NCBI GenBank assembly: GCA_003415625.1
Contig: PYIU01000005.1
Span: 811,001 to 875,000, forward strand
From: Aquanectria penicillioides
Taxonomy: Eukaryota; Ascomycota; Sordariomycetes; Hypocreales; Nectriaceae
Reading direction: 5' to 3'
Length of the DNA stretch: 64,000 nucleotides
A program made the translations under genes and the position numbers. This document shows, in pieces, positions 23,935 to 35,830 of this stretch. Below the pieces are notes generated by a model. The model was given only the letters and a program-made list of their open reading frames with translations, had not been told where the DNA came from and ran no database searches. How positions within the stretch are numbered: the stretch's first letter is position 1; the number at the start of each line of letters is the position of its first letter.

Positions 23935-24845
23935 TTGTGAAAAGTGAATCAGAGATGGCGTAGAGCATAGCATGGTGTGAGACTGTGGAGGGGAACGACG
24001 AAGAGGAGAAGAGACAAAGGCGAGGCGAGGGCAGCGGACTTCGTGAGGGAAGAAAAGTTGTCAGGAAGGAGGCCTTGAGTACGCAACTGCCTCATGAATG
24101 ATATGAGAAAAGTGGCCGTCGCTGGCTCCAGGTGTCATGGCCATCACCTGCCTGCTCCGGGCGTACCTGAGCCCAGTTGGCCGTCACACAGCAGCCGGCT
24201 TAAGACGTTAGAGTTTAGACATGCAGCTCACGATCGCCAGAGACAGGAAACTTTGATGAAGTGGTTTCAGATGGAAAAGGAATAGAGGCTACGGGAGATC
24301 ATTGGTCCGACTATTTTAGGCTTCGTGTTGCAAATGCGTCGAATGCACTGCTCCGGATAAGGGAGGTTTGGCTGGACTGCGACAGAGCTAGGTATACCGG
24401 ATGAGCACAGCCATTCGGGATGCTAGACCAAATACAAATAGCTGCCTTTTGTATGCCCCGCCGCCCCTTGTTGAGCGAATGCGAAAACTCCATTTTATAA
24501 CCCCGTCATGGAACAAGAAATGCTATGCAGATGATCATAGAATCACCCTGATAATCGTCGTGTTGGACCGGCAGAGCTGACCCTTTCCAAGAATGCCACA
24601 AGAATTGATGCATCGCTGGGGAAGTGGGCAATACAGTGTTAGATCACAAATTCTTCGCACCATGTACTGTGCCCGCACAGGCCAGCTAAGCTTCTGGTTG
24701 ATGACGGAGCTTCCCTACCCAAACGCCAAGCCAGCATCCGCCAACCTAACACATGCTACTTCGTGACACCTTTTCTATTCACGACGAGATCGCAGTCTTT
24801 CATCAGCCACTCCTTACACCGGTATTCTTCAAACTTTAGATCGCC
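23935..24845. other. divergent intergenic region
   Basis: About 0.9 kb between two divergently transcribed genes. It is probably a shared promoter region; no gene or clear motif was found. Confidence 0.5.
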
Positions 24846-26658
24846 ATGGCGGACGCAGAAGAAAAGGCCCGCCAGGAAAAGATCGCGGCCGCTAAGAAGC
24901 GTGTTGGTCATCACTAGCCCCTCCCTCGACGCCGCGAACTAACCCATGGGAACCGCAGGTCGAGCAAATGAAGAAGAATAAGAAGAAGGGCGCTGCATCC
25001 AAAAAGGCCAAGCAAGAGACACCAGAAGCCCCCGCGACCGAGTCTGTCGAAGAAACTCCCGACGCACCACCCCCAAGCGACGACAAGCCTGCCAACGAAA
25101 CTGCCAGCGAGAAGCCTGAGGAGCCTTCTGGGAAGGAGGCTGATAAGCAACCTGAGGAGTCTTCCAAGGATGGTTCGGCGGAAGCTTCACCGTCCGCAAC
25201 TCCATCTCTGGCTGTGCAGTCCAAGCTAAGGTCTACCTCATTCCGTGCCGGTTCCATCCCTAGCGCAGGCGCGACTTCCCCTGTGCCCTTCAGCCCAGAC
25301 GGCGATACTGCACCCGAGATTTACAGGAAACACGTCGCGAGGATCGAGGAGTTGGAGAAAGAGAATAAGCGACTTGCCAAAGAGGCTTCAGACTCCGAGA
25401 AGAGATGGCAGAAGGCTGAGGAGGAATTGGCAGACCTACGGGATGCTGATGGCGACGACGATAGCGACAGCGGCGAAGGAAACGGCCCCGTGGAGAAGCT
25501 GGTAAGATTTCATATCCAATTTGTCCCTTCGTCATCAACTAATGGCAATGACAGAAAAGCGAGATTGCCTCCCTGCAGCGACAAAATGCACAACTTCAGC
25601 AACAAGTATCCCGCGGTTCAGGCCACGGCCACGGCCACAGGCCCTCATTCTCTATGCCAACACCGCCAGCTGAGCTAAAGGCAGAACTGGACTCCAAGAC
25701 GGCGACAATCGAGTCAATGGAAATTGAGCTGTCCAAACTAAGGGCTCAGGCAGAGCGTCGCGCAAGTGGTACATCCTCAGAGAAGGAGCAGATTGCGGCC
25801 TTGGAAGAAAAGCTCGCCCGCGCAGAGGCCGCAGCGGGCAAGGCACAACGCGAACTCCTAGATTTGAAGCGCAACCTTGAACGGACGGCAGAGAAGGCCG
25901 TACGAGAGGGCAGCGAACGCACGAGTGCCGAGACCAAGGTCAAAACTTTGGAGCATGATCTTGAAACTGCCAGAAGCGCTCGAGCCGAGCTTGAAAAGAA
26001 GGTCGAGGCTCTGGAGAAGAAGACTACAACCCTCACAACATTGCACAAAGAGCAGGATTCACGCCTGCAAGCACTAAAGAGGGACAAGGAGAAAGCGGAG
26101 CGGGATGTTACGGAGCTTCGATCCAAGACTGAGAGGCTTGAAAGCGAGAATATCAAGCTTCGAAGCCGCAAGTCCACTGAGGGAGGAGGTTTGGACGACG
26201 AAGGAGTCGATGAGTTGGAGGATGAGGAACGACTACGACTTGAAAAGAAGATTCGAGCCCTCGAGGCGGAGGTGCATGAGCTTCGGAGCGGACAATGGAT
26301 TGGAAAGCGACGCGAGATGGAAGCGGCAAGCCCTGGATTCCACGATGTCGATCTCTCCAGCGGTTACTTGAATTCTCCAGCCAACCGCAAGGCTGGAGCT
26401 GGTGGCATCGGAGACTTCCTCACTAATGGGCTCAATGCCCTGGCTGGGGGTGGCGGGGACGACGAGTTTCTTGAAGACGATGATATGGATTTCGACGAAG
26501 ATGCATTCCGCAAGGCGCAAGAGGAGGAGTCGAAGAAGCGGATTGAGCGGATCAAGGAGATTAAGAGATCGCTCAAGCACTGGGAAGGTTGGAGGCTGGA
26601 CATTGTCGAACACCGCAGAGGCGGAGCCGAGGGTGTGGGTGACATTTTTGATGTGTAA
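24846..26658 (+). CDS. long coiled-coil protein (golgin / M-protein-repeat type)
   Basis: This 567-aa protein comes from exons 24846-24902, 24959-25501 and 25555-26658, all joined in phase 0. Introns are 56 and 53 nt, the first with a CTAAC branch. The N-terminus is Lys/Glu-rich, followed by a Pro/Ser/Glu-rich disordered segment (about residues 40-110). Near residues 218-228 there is a His/Gly stretch (GHGHGHR). A long heptad-type coiled coil covers about residues 235-430, rich in E, K, R, L and A, with phrases such as LEHDLETARSARAELEKKVEALEKK. The tail has an acidic cluster (FLEDDDMDFDEDAF) and a conserved-looking basic end with a LKHWEGWRLDIVEHRR block. Proteins like this are annotated in fungi as M-protein-repeat or intracellular transport coiled-coil proteins. 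A Golgi tether role is only an inference, and no GRIP or GRAB domain is evident. Confidence 0.85.
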
Positions 26659-27396
26659 AAACCAGGATGAATGGGACAGGAGGCACACCTAGGGATACCA
26701 AGTCGGCAGTTTGTCACAAGATCGATGTACAATATAGCAAAGGGCAATTGAGGAGTCAACGACGGGATTTCATTCAAGATGAATTTGGTTTGGCAAAACA
26801 CGTGGGTCATATTTGGGGGCATGAATGCAGCATCCCGCGACTCAGAGCGGAGCACCAATAGCACAACCTCGTGACGGCATAACTGTACCTGTAAGTATTT
26901 GCGGCTCAACTATAAGCTTTGGGGCCTAGTAAGGATCGACGAGCTGACAAGCATCTCTCAGACCACACACAGCCCAGGGCGGATATGTCAGCAGCGGCCT
27001 GTCAAAGTTGCCGCTGTCAGTAAGGATCGGAGAGCTGGTCCGAGATCAATAGATTTCCCCGGAGGAATTGGCCGAACTAGCGGGGAACGAGGGCAAGCCA
27101 GGTGAATAAATCATGGCTCGCGACTCGTGTCGATTCGGTTTGTCAGAGTCATAGAGTGTGAGTCAAACCGCAACAGACTTTGTGCGTGCCAGACAGTATA
27201 AAATCTGCTCAGTGATAGGTGCAGTCAAGTCCTTGTTAGAACGATCGCAACCTGCAATCGCCTCGCTGCAACGACACACAGGTAAGCCTGCCCCTGCTGT
27301 ATTTTTCTTCTATCGAAACCACATCTTATTGAATGGGTACCTCGCAATATGGGACACGAATGTCACTAATAAATAGAGCAAAAAGTGGACCAAAAA
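26659..27396. other. intergenic, possible 5' UTR intron of the GNAT gene
   Basis: No gene is supported. A GTAAGC donor near 27283 and an AG just before the GNAT start (near 27378) could bound an intron in that gene's leader. Confidence 0.4.
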
Positions 27397-27996
27397 ATGA
27401 GCATAGCTTCACAGCTTCGAACTCGATCCTGGAAGAAGGATTTGCACTTCATTTCCACGGATGCGTCCCTAATCCCCGTACATGAGCTTAATGAGTTTTT
27501 CGGTCGTAATGAGTTCTACTGGGGGAAACCCCTGCCGGAGGAGGTCATGAAGGAGATGCTAGACAGTTCCCTGTGCTTTGGCCTCTACGAGATTGACGAC
27601 GCTCGTCAGGATAGTAGCGACCCCAACGGGTCCGGAGCCGTGGAGCTTGTGGCCGATCCGAGACAGTCGGCGTTGACGTTCATTGGCATTGCTCGATGTG
27701 TTACCGACTTTACGACATTCCTCTATTTGACTGACGTTTGGATCAATCCCACAAAGCAGGGCGGAGGACTCGGCAAGTGGCTGATTGGGTGTGTCCAGGA
27801 GGTTATCGAGTCAATGCCGCACTTGAGACGTAGTGTGCTGTTTACCGCCGACTGGAAGCGATCCGTGCCCTTCTACGAGAAGCTGATGGACATGGAAGTC
27901 GTCGAGTTTCGGCATGGCGAGGGTCTTGCGTTGCTAGAGAGGAAAGGGAAAGGCCATCCTAGCTATGGGTGCAATGGTAGCGGGTATAATATGTGA
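27397..27996 (+). CDS. GNAT-family N-acetyltransferase
   Basis: An intronless 199-aa protein predicted to transfer an acetyl group from acetyl-CoA to an amine of unknown substrate. The acetyl-CoA binding motif A is visible as DVWINPTKQGGGLGKWLI (residues 113-130), with the Q-x-x-G-x-G-like turn at 121-126. A C-terminal FYEKLMDMEV block resembles motif B. An upstream in-frame GTG at 27385 is not a start in fungi, so ATG 27397 is chosen. It ends with a short Gly/Asn tail. The wider family is sure; the substrate is not. Confidence 0.9.
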   Translation: MSIASQLRTRSWKKDLHFISTDASLIPVHELNEFFGRNEFYWGKPLPEEVMKEMLDSSLCFGLYEIDDARQDSSDPNGSGAVELVADPRQSALTFIGIARCVTDFTTFLYLTDVWINPTKQGGGLGKWLIGCVQEVIESMPHLRRSVLFTADWKRSVPFYEKLMDMEVVEFRHGEGLALLERKGKGHPSYGCNGSGYNM

Positions 27997-30793
27997 GCCG
28001 GATCATGAGATGAGGTGAGCCTCGACAGCAGATATGGCGTCATGCTTGGCTCTCACGGAGTAGGTGATAGTGTAATAAACGAAAATCTTCAAGGACCTGG
28101 ATTCGAGCACAAGAGAGCTGATCGGGTATTGGAAACCAAAGTGCCCGGCACGGCTCAAAGGGAAGAGGTCTAATACATAACCTCGGATAAGGCAGTCCAA
28201 ACATGCCACCTTGGGGGTAATCGTCGACAGACTCGCGCACGTACACACGAAACCGCATGAACATCAGAACAGCATGCGTCCCAACAACTCAAGTAGCAGC
28301 CGGGCGGCGAAGACTTACCCAGTTGAATGTTTTTCCCTCACATCTCAACGGAAAAAGACTCCGTTTCGGACAGCTTAGCGAGGCAATGGCACACAGAATG
28401 TCCCCGATGACGGCGGACGGTGGGGCCATGCCCGGAGTTCCGATACGGGCGACGGAGATTCGGGAGGAGCCGAGCTCTGAGGCCCGGATTAGCGCGGTTT
28501 TTGGAGGGGAGGTTTCGGTAGCTGGGAGGGGGCGGTGTGTGCAGTGGGGGTGGGATTGGTACAATTGCTGGATCGTGTACCGGACATGGCGTGTGCGTCC
28601 CGGCGGGGGAGGAGATCCCTTGTGCTTGGACGGGGATGGCTGATGACTGATGACTGATGGGCGCTGGATCATTGGAGGAGCGTTGGTGCGGCGGCGGTTG
28701 TGATGACAGCGATGAGTGCCATCGGTACGATGCGATGCGAGACGGCCGTTGATGCCATTGCCTGTTTGGGCGTGTTCTCCAACTCCACCAGTTCACTCTT
28801 CACCTCGTCTCCTTCGTTCCTCCTGCTTAAATGGCTTGGTGACCGAGGAGGGGGCTTCGGTCATGACAAGTCCGAGGCTGAGAGCAAATGCAACCCCCAA
28901 AAGCAAAAGAAAGTCGGGACCCTTGCAGCCACAATCCGTCGTTCAAACCCCCACAAAGCGCGGCATCGACCCAACGCTAGCGCTTCCCGTTGCGCTGACG
29001 TCTTGTCGTGCATGCAGGAATTGGGCGTGTCGACCGTGTCTCAGCGCCCATCTGTAGCCGTCCTCAGGTACCGCTCGGTCAGGTCCCGAAGCCAGACGAG
29101 AAGACATGACCTTGAAGAGAGGAACCTTCCCGGCTCGGAAAGGGGGCGGGCGAAGCGGATGCTGGCACAGCAATGAGCAAGGGAGGGCGGGGAGACGAAT
29201 GAGTATTTACCCGCCAGCAGGCTATATGCCCAGGGCCATGTCCGAGCCTTGCCCACCACCTGATTCTCCTCCTGATTCCGTCCACATCAGGAGCAAAATC
29301 AGCACACGATGGGCTTCAGTTCATGACAGTGACGACGGACGTCATTCCATAGATGTAGCAGAGATCCCAGGCACTGGAATAGAGCCCCCGGTCCGCGCGG
29401 TTCCCACTGAGCCGCGCAAAATACTGGCCAGCCACTTTTTTTTTCAAGTCGTTGTTGAGACCCTGTCTTGCCGTGTTCGGCGGCTCTGGCGAGAGAGACC
29501 GCCGACCAGGTTTCCCCAGGGACTAGACAGAAAACTGCCATGATTCCCACTCCAACGTCCGTTGTCGGATCCTAAACCGCTCTTTTTTTCGAACGTCTCA
29601 AGCACTTTCGTCCAAGAGAGGTTTCTTGTAACACAACCTCCTCCAGCCCGCCGCTTTTCGTGATCGTTACAATTCCGTCTGCAATCTGTCCAGCCTTTGG
29701 TTCGCACCCTCGGAATCCGGAAAAAAGCTACTACTCGATAAGCTAAGAGCAGTAAGTGCTTTTCCCTTTTACCACTTTGAGCCTCAACCCCAACTCGACC
29801 GACTGCGTCGTTTGGGAAACGTCAGCCACAAGCGCCGGTCTGCTTTGTCACCGTCCCCCGTCTCCGTCTGGTTTTCGGGGTCTTGCGGGGAGAGGGAGGG
29901 GAGAGGGATCGTCCTCCCGACCAACAAGGGCGCTTCCGTGTGCCTCCTGCGAGAGCACTGCAATCCGTTGCAATTGCCCTTGTGTTGTTGTCGCAGAGTC
30001 ATGTTTCGTGGGCGTGACGGCATCCACCGCTCGTGACATATGCAGCAGCTGACGCATTGCGACAGTAAAAGATAACCAGGGAACACCCTCCAACGGACGA
30101 TTCCCCAGCTTTCTTTTCCTTAATCGGCCCCTTGAAAGAGAAAAAAGCGGCGACTCAACCAGGTTCATCGCATCAAATCCACCTCATTTCATTGGGGGGA
30201 CGCTCTATTTGTCGCATCGTCGCATCCACGTCGCGTATCGGCATCATCGGTCGCCAGTCGTCGGTACGTAGTGTTGCTTTGCTCGGTCGCCTTCCGCAAA
30301 ACCCAGACCCAGACCCAATCCCTTTCGAGTTACCCGGCGACTTCCTCGGTCCAGGCAAACCAAAACCCAACCCAAAACCCAACCCCAACCTTGCACTCGC
30401 ACTTGCGCTTGCGCTTAGCCACGCCCCCTCACCCCTCGTCACTGCGTCGTTGCTTCCTCCGAGTGCCCGTCGTTGGAGCTTCTTTCTCCCCCGACCCCAC
30501 ACCTACTGACTCTGTCCCGCATCCCGCATCCCGCCTGCCGCCGCCGCGGACACACTCTGTCTGTGTCTGGCTCTGTTGCTCGCGCTGGCGCACCTTCCCC
30601 GTTCGCCAATCCCACCTTGCATTCCCCCATTCCCCACGGCTCCTGCCCACGGCTGCCACGGCTTTTCAGGCTCCCACTTACGGCTCCTCAGGTGTCCAGT
30701 TGATCCTACTAGCCCCGAACCCGAACGGAGCCTTTCCGAACGCGCCCTCTTATATTGGTTTTCGTCCCGCATCCTCTCTTCCTCTCGCCCATC
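27997..30793. other. intergenic region before IDP1
   Basis: About 2.8 kb in which several GC-rich open frames overlap on both strands, none with a domain. The last 700 nt are pyrimidine-rich with ACCCAA-type repeats near 30365-30390, and probably hold the promoter and leader(s) of the isocitrate dehydrogenase gene. Confidence 0.45.
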
Positions 30794-32550
30794 ATGCCCG
30801 CCATCGCAATCGCCCCGAGGTCTATCCTGTCGTCGTCCCTGCGCCGCGCTGCCTTTGCCTCTACCCCGATCGCCGCTCGCCCCATCCGCTTCGGTGCCGT
30901 CCAAACCATCTCACCCTTCGCTATCCGCACCATGGCTTCCTCCGTCCAGAAGATCAAGGTCAAGAACCCCGTCGTCGAGCTTGACGGCGATGAGATGACC
31001 CGCATCATCTGGCAGAACATCAAGGACAAGTTCATCTACCCCTACCTCGATGTCGACCTGAAGTACTATGATCTCGGTCTCGAGTACCGTGACCAGACCG
31101 ACGACCAGGTCACCATTGATGCCGCTGAGGCCATCAAGAAGTACCAGGTTGGTGTCAAGTGTGCCACCATCACCCCCGATGAGGCTCGTGTCGAGGAGTT
31201 CAAGCTGAAGAAGAGTAAGTTTTGACCCCAAAAGCCATGCCCCTCCCACGCCTCAATCGTCCCAATATGCATCTCCCGCACCGTTGGGTTACATGCATTG
31301 GTCTTGCAATTCCTTCCCCTCTCACACCAATGCGTGGACCCCGCACCCATGATGAAGTGAAGAAAAAAAGGGAGGGGGCAGCAATGGAAAAGCAAGAGAC
31401 GATAAGGATGAAGAAAAAGAATTGAGACAAGAGAAGCAAGGAGAAATCCAATTGTGAACAAACCTCACTGACAATGCGCTCCCCTTAGTGTGGCTCTCCC
31501 CCAACGGCACCATCCGAAACGCTCTCGGCGGTACCGTCTTCCGTGAGCCCATTGTCATCCCCCGCATTCCCCGTCTCGTCCCTGGCTGGAAGAAGCCCAT
31601 CATCATCGGCCGTCACGCGTTTGGTGACCAGTACCGTGCCAAGGATGCCGTCCTCCCCGGCCCCGGCAAGCTCAGCATGGTCTACACTCCCGAGGGCGGT
31701 GCCCCTCAGGAGATTGAGGTCTTCCAGTTCAAGAACGGCGGCGGTGTTGCCCAGACTCAGTACAACACCGACGAGTCCATCACTGGCTTCGCCCACGCTT
31801 CCTTCAAGCTCGCTCTTGACAAGGGCCTTCCCCTGTACATGAGCACCAAGAACACCATCCTCAAGAAGTACGATGGCCGCTTCAAGGACATCTTCCAGGA
31901 GCTCTATGACACCCAGTACAAGCCCGAGTTTGAGGCCAAGAAGATCTGGTATGAGCACCGCCTCATTGACGACATGGTCGCTCAAATGATCAAGAGCTCT
32001 GGTGGATATATCATGGCTCTCAAGAGTAAGTTTTGACCATCATATCCTCGTGTCTGCTCATGTCACTTGACGACTGAACTCTTGCCTCTTTGCCCTGTTG
32101 AGCCTTGCTAACAAAAATCAATCAGACTACGATGGTGACGTCCAGTCCGACATCGTCGCCCAGGGCTTCGGCTCCCTCGGTCTCATGACCTCTGTCCTCA
32201 TCACCCCCGATGGCAAGAGCTTCGAGTCTGAGGCCGCCCACGGTACCGTTACCCGCCACTACCGTGAGCACCAGAAGGGCAACGAGACCTCCACCAACCC
32301 CATTGCCTCCATCTTCGCCTGGACCCGTGGTCTTATCCAGCGTGGTAAGCTTGACGAGACCCCTGAGGTCGTTGCCTTTGCCGAGAGCCTCGAGAAGGCC
32401 TGCATTGACACCGTCGATGTTGATGGCATCATGACCAAGGATCTTGCCCTCGCTTGTGGCAAGAGTGGTCGTGAGGACTACGTCACCACCACTGAGTACC
32501 TCAACGCTGTCGAGCGCCGCCTCAAGAACAGCCTCAAGGAGAAGCTGTAA
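30794..32550 (+). CDS. IDP1: NADP-dependent isocitrate dehydrogenase
   Basis: This enzyme oxidatively decarboxylates isocitrate to 2-oxoglutarate, making NADPH. Exons are 30794-31214, 31489-32025 and 32126-32550, giving 460 aa. Introns are 274 and 100 nt, and both donors are GTAAGT. The enzyme body starts around [21 protein letters not shown] and shows the family blocks [60 protein letters not shown] and [10 protein letters not shown]. The first 46 residues are Arg/Ser/Ala-rich without acids and look like a mitochondrial presequence. A second ATG at 30932 (Met47-Ala-Ser-Ser) would give the cytosolic form. Dual products from alternative starts are known for the Aspergillus nidulans orthologue; here this is inferred from the two well-placed ATGs. 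The C-terminus is KEKL, not a canonical peroxisomal SKL-type signal. Confidence 0.97.
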
Positions 32551-33952
32551 ATCAATTGACAACAACTCTCCCACTTGGCGGCCTCACCCTCTAGATTTCC
32601 TCCACGGCTAGACTCCCACACTACCACTCTCGTCGTTCAATGACAGCCGCGTCTCCCTGATGGAATCTCACGGAGCAGCGACGCTGTAGCGCTTGGTCAA
32701 CGGCCTGGCCAGCGTAACAGAGCATCTCCCTCAGCTCATCTGGCTATAGGGGGGTGGTACTTTCATCCCCCTCTTCTTCTCCCATGTTGCAAGGATTCGC
32801 CATGATCAAGGGCAAACAAGCAAGAACTTTCCTGTATATGAAGTATAGAAACGAAAGAAACACGGGCAAGCAGTAGAGCAAGGCAAGGGGCACATCATTT
32901 CCGTCTTATATCATGGGAAAGGAAAGAGTTTGGAAAGAAGAGAGAATAAATAGGTTTGGGGAAGGGATTTAGGGGGCTGACATGAACGAGACTCGTCCTT
33001 TATATGAGACAGGCAGGCAATGTAGATAGAAGACTCCTGGTTGTTTTATCCACAAGAAAGTACATAACCGACTTGACGGGGGGCTTCTACGTCCAGCTTT
33101 ATAGTTTTGGGTGACCATGTGCCTAGTACAATGTTCCCTGCCCTTTCGCATTGTACCCAAAGACGGTAGGGTACCTAAGGGGGTGGGAGAAGAGGAGTCA
33201 TACGACCAACGCCAAAGTAGTGCCTTGGGGACAGTTGGACAAACCTATTGGATCCTTAGGTAGATTGGAAAGGAAAAAACTGCATAGTTCACATGTACAA
33301 GTCCCTGTTTCCCACTTTGAAACGCCTCTTTTTTGCGTTTTGGTTACGCAGATCACTCGACCACCCAATCCCTCCATCCATCCATTCAGACATGCAAGGG
33401 TGGTCTTTCCCTTTCCTAACCCCTCGTCTTTTATCCCCCCCCTTGTCTGTCTTCTCCCATCCTACTACTCCCCTGGACAAACAAGGAAATATCGAAATAA
33501 CAACATGATACAGAATACAGTGGTGGTAGGTGTGCCTCGGCTCAAGGGCACATGCGTGTGCGCATGATTGCATGCGAGCGTCCCTGTGAGTGTGAGTGTG
33601 AGTGTGTGTGTGTGGGTGTATGCGCCTGTGTGTGAGCGCACCCAGGTGCTAGCTTAGGCAGTTTGGTCACAGTAACAGTGGACAAGCTGCTCCCGTTGCC
33701 GCACCGAGGGCGTGTAATGTCTCCCCCGTAGACCCGAGGCTTGGGCCCCCGAGAAGACCCGAGTCAAGGGGTCCCGGGTGGCCGGAGATCCACCCGTGTT
33801 TTGTGGATTTATGTATGTAGGGATGTACGGACATGTTCCGGCGCCATCGAGATCAAGTAGGAGTCACACATGCTGGTGTAAGAGCCGTTGATATCCTGTC
33901 CCCTTTCTCGATTTGTGTTTACTTGGAACCTCATGATCAAAGGGTTGCGGTG
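32551..33952. other. convergent intergenic region with GT repeat
   Basis: This holds the 3' flanks of IDP1 (plus) and the Iec3 gene (minus). A GTGTGA/GT microsatellite lies at about 33583-33616. No gene is supported. Confidence 0.5.
33583..33616. repeat. GTGTGA / GT microsatellite
   Basis: Alternating GTGTGA and GT units in noncoding DNA between two convergent genes. Confidence 0.8.
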
Positions 33953-35029
33953 CTAGTCGTCACGGGCCGCAGCGGCGGCTTCCTTCTTAGACTTGCGCAC
34001 GGTGGGAGTGCCGTCAGCTTCGCTCTTCCGCTTCTTCTTAGTCGGCCGGGTCGAGGATCCACGGGGCTTATAACCCGTGTCGTCGTCCCTCTTACGCTTT
34101 CCTCTGCCGACGGGCGTAGCTGCAAAGTCTGGATCTTCGTCCATGCTAGCGTCCCAGTCGCCGCGGTCTGCGGCTGAAGCTCGAGCTGCGGCGCTCACGC
34201 GCTTGCCTCTTGTGCTTGCACGACCACCACGCTCTCCTCGGCCCCCACGAGTCTTGCGACCGCCGGTGTGGCCACCCTCACCGTCGTCTGCGTCACCGTG
34301 GGTCTCACCGTCCTGGAGGAAGATCTTAGGGGCGTGTTTCCTTAGCCAGTTGGTTACGCTGGTAGGGTTCTTGAGGTTGGGGTTGGCGGGTTGATGGTGC
34401 TCGGGATGAGCCAGGGGCGCAAGGGTAGGAATGTGGTTCTCGGGATCGAGGCTAGCGTCAACTTCGTAAATGTAATTGTCGACGTCGTCTGCAGAAAGGA
34501 AGTCGGCGGGATGTGCTTCGCCTTCGGGGGCCTTGAGCTCGTCGATTATCGATGGAAGAGCCACTTTGGCCTGACTGTAAGATGAATGCGGTACATTCGC
34601 GATGAGGTCTTCAAGCTTCTTGGTCGCGTCGATCTTGCGGTTCTCGCGATCCCGATCCAGCGGCAGGACGACCGAGTTCGGACTTGACGACGGTGCCAGG
34701 GAGAGGTCGATCTGCCTCTCCGGGGGAATCTGGGGCGAATTGTTGACCTCGAGGAGGATGTCCAAGAGCCGGCTGCAGAGCAAGGTTAGCATTGGCGCAC
34801 GAGGCTACACGGATGGGCCCCGAGGCCCAAAGGGGGAAACGTACTCGTTCTCCACGGCCAGCCGCTTGACCAGCGCGGCAGCTTTAGCCTCCTGCCTGTG
34901 CAGCTCCTCGCCATCGTGCATCTTCTGATCGAAGACGATGCGCATCTTGCGGTACTTCTTCTTCCATGACTTGTAGCCGGCGCGATGTCGGGTTGGCTCG
35001 CCCTCGGCTTTGACGGGGGACTCGTCCAT
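33953..35029 (-). CDS. IEC3: INO80 chromatin-remodelling complex subunit Iec3
   Basis: A nuclear subunit of the INO80 nucleosome remodeller, known from fission yeast and other fungi. The protein is 334 aa from exons 35029-34845 and 34772-33953, joined in phase 2 across GTACGT...GCAG. The N-terminal Iec3 domain is clear: YKSWKKKYRKMRIVFDQKM (residues 19-37), then a helix reading through the intron into ENDRLLDILLEVN. The rest is Pro/Ser-rich. A TNWLRKHAPKIF motif lies in the middle, and a Gly/Arg-rich plus Lys/Arg-rich basic tail (KKKRKSEADG, KKEAAAA) fits nuclear import and nucleic-acid contact. The family assignment rests on the N-terminal domain and overall layout. Confidence 0.88.
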
Positions 35030-35830
35030 GATGTCGGACGGGGGGTGGTGCGGTGCGGTGCGTCGGGGTGAGGCTTGGGTGAGACGGACGACGTCGAGCC
35101 GGAGAAAACGCGTTTATCAAGGGATCGACGGAGCTTAAATCGACGAGAGGCGCAGTTGCCGAATCGGAAGAGTCTTTGGGGCGTGGAAAACAGAATAAGA
35201 GACACGAGTTGGCGATGGGCGGAGCGCTGGGAGAAGCAATGATTGAAGGGAACGAGATTTTGCAGAGAATGCTTTTCCGGGGGCGCCTGTCGCAGCTGCC
35301 GTCCGCGGGTTCCTGGTTATGGGTACGTAGCTTGATGCCCACTGGCAGCCCTGTTGCGTTGCCGCAAGGCTGCGCGCTGCTGGTTGGTGTGTGTGGCACG
35401 AGACACGTTCAGTCCAGCGCGCTCTCGGTGGTGGATTATCAATATTCCGAGTACCGAACTTCACCTCCCTGTTAGTGGCCTTCCACACCAATGGTAGCTA
35501 CCCTGCAGGTTAACAAAGAAAGTAGTCAGTGATGATGAAATGACTAATGTTTTGGTGGAAATGATTTAGGGTCCTCTCTTGCAATATTAAGAGCATAAGG
35601 GTTGTGTGTTTTTGGGACAGTATTCATATGTTCCAATGTTGGTCCTGAATAAGCTGAATTTACATGCTGGCTCACAAAAAGGCGAAATAACATTGCACCC
35701 AGCGACTTGGCCAGTGCACTTGATGGGCAAGAAACCTAGGTACCAACTCCAACATCAAGAACTGACACAAAGCACCGTCTCAAATCGCCCTCTCCAAGGA
35801 TTCTCATTAATATATTCGCTATAGCCCTCA
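35030..35830. other. intergenic between Sly1 3' end and Iec3 start
   Basis: Noncoding spacer, GC-rich near the Iec3 start and AT-richer toward the Sly1 end; no gene is supported. Confidence 0.5.

Noticed and set aside
28257..29543. Plus-strand frames of 128-158 codons
   Set aside because: GC-rich overlapping frames with no recognisable domain or consistent exon chain.
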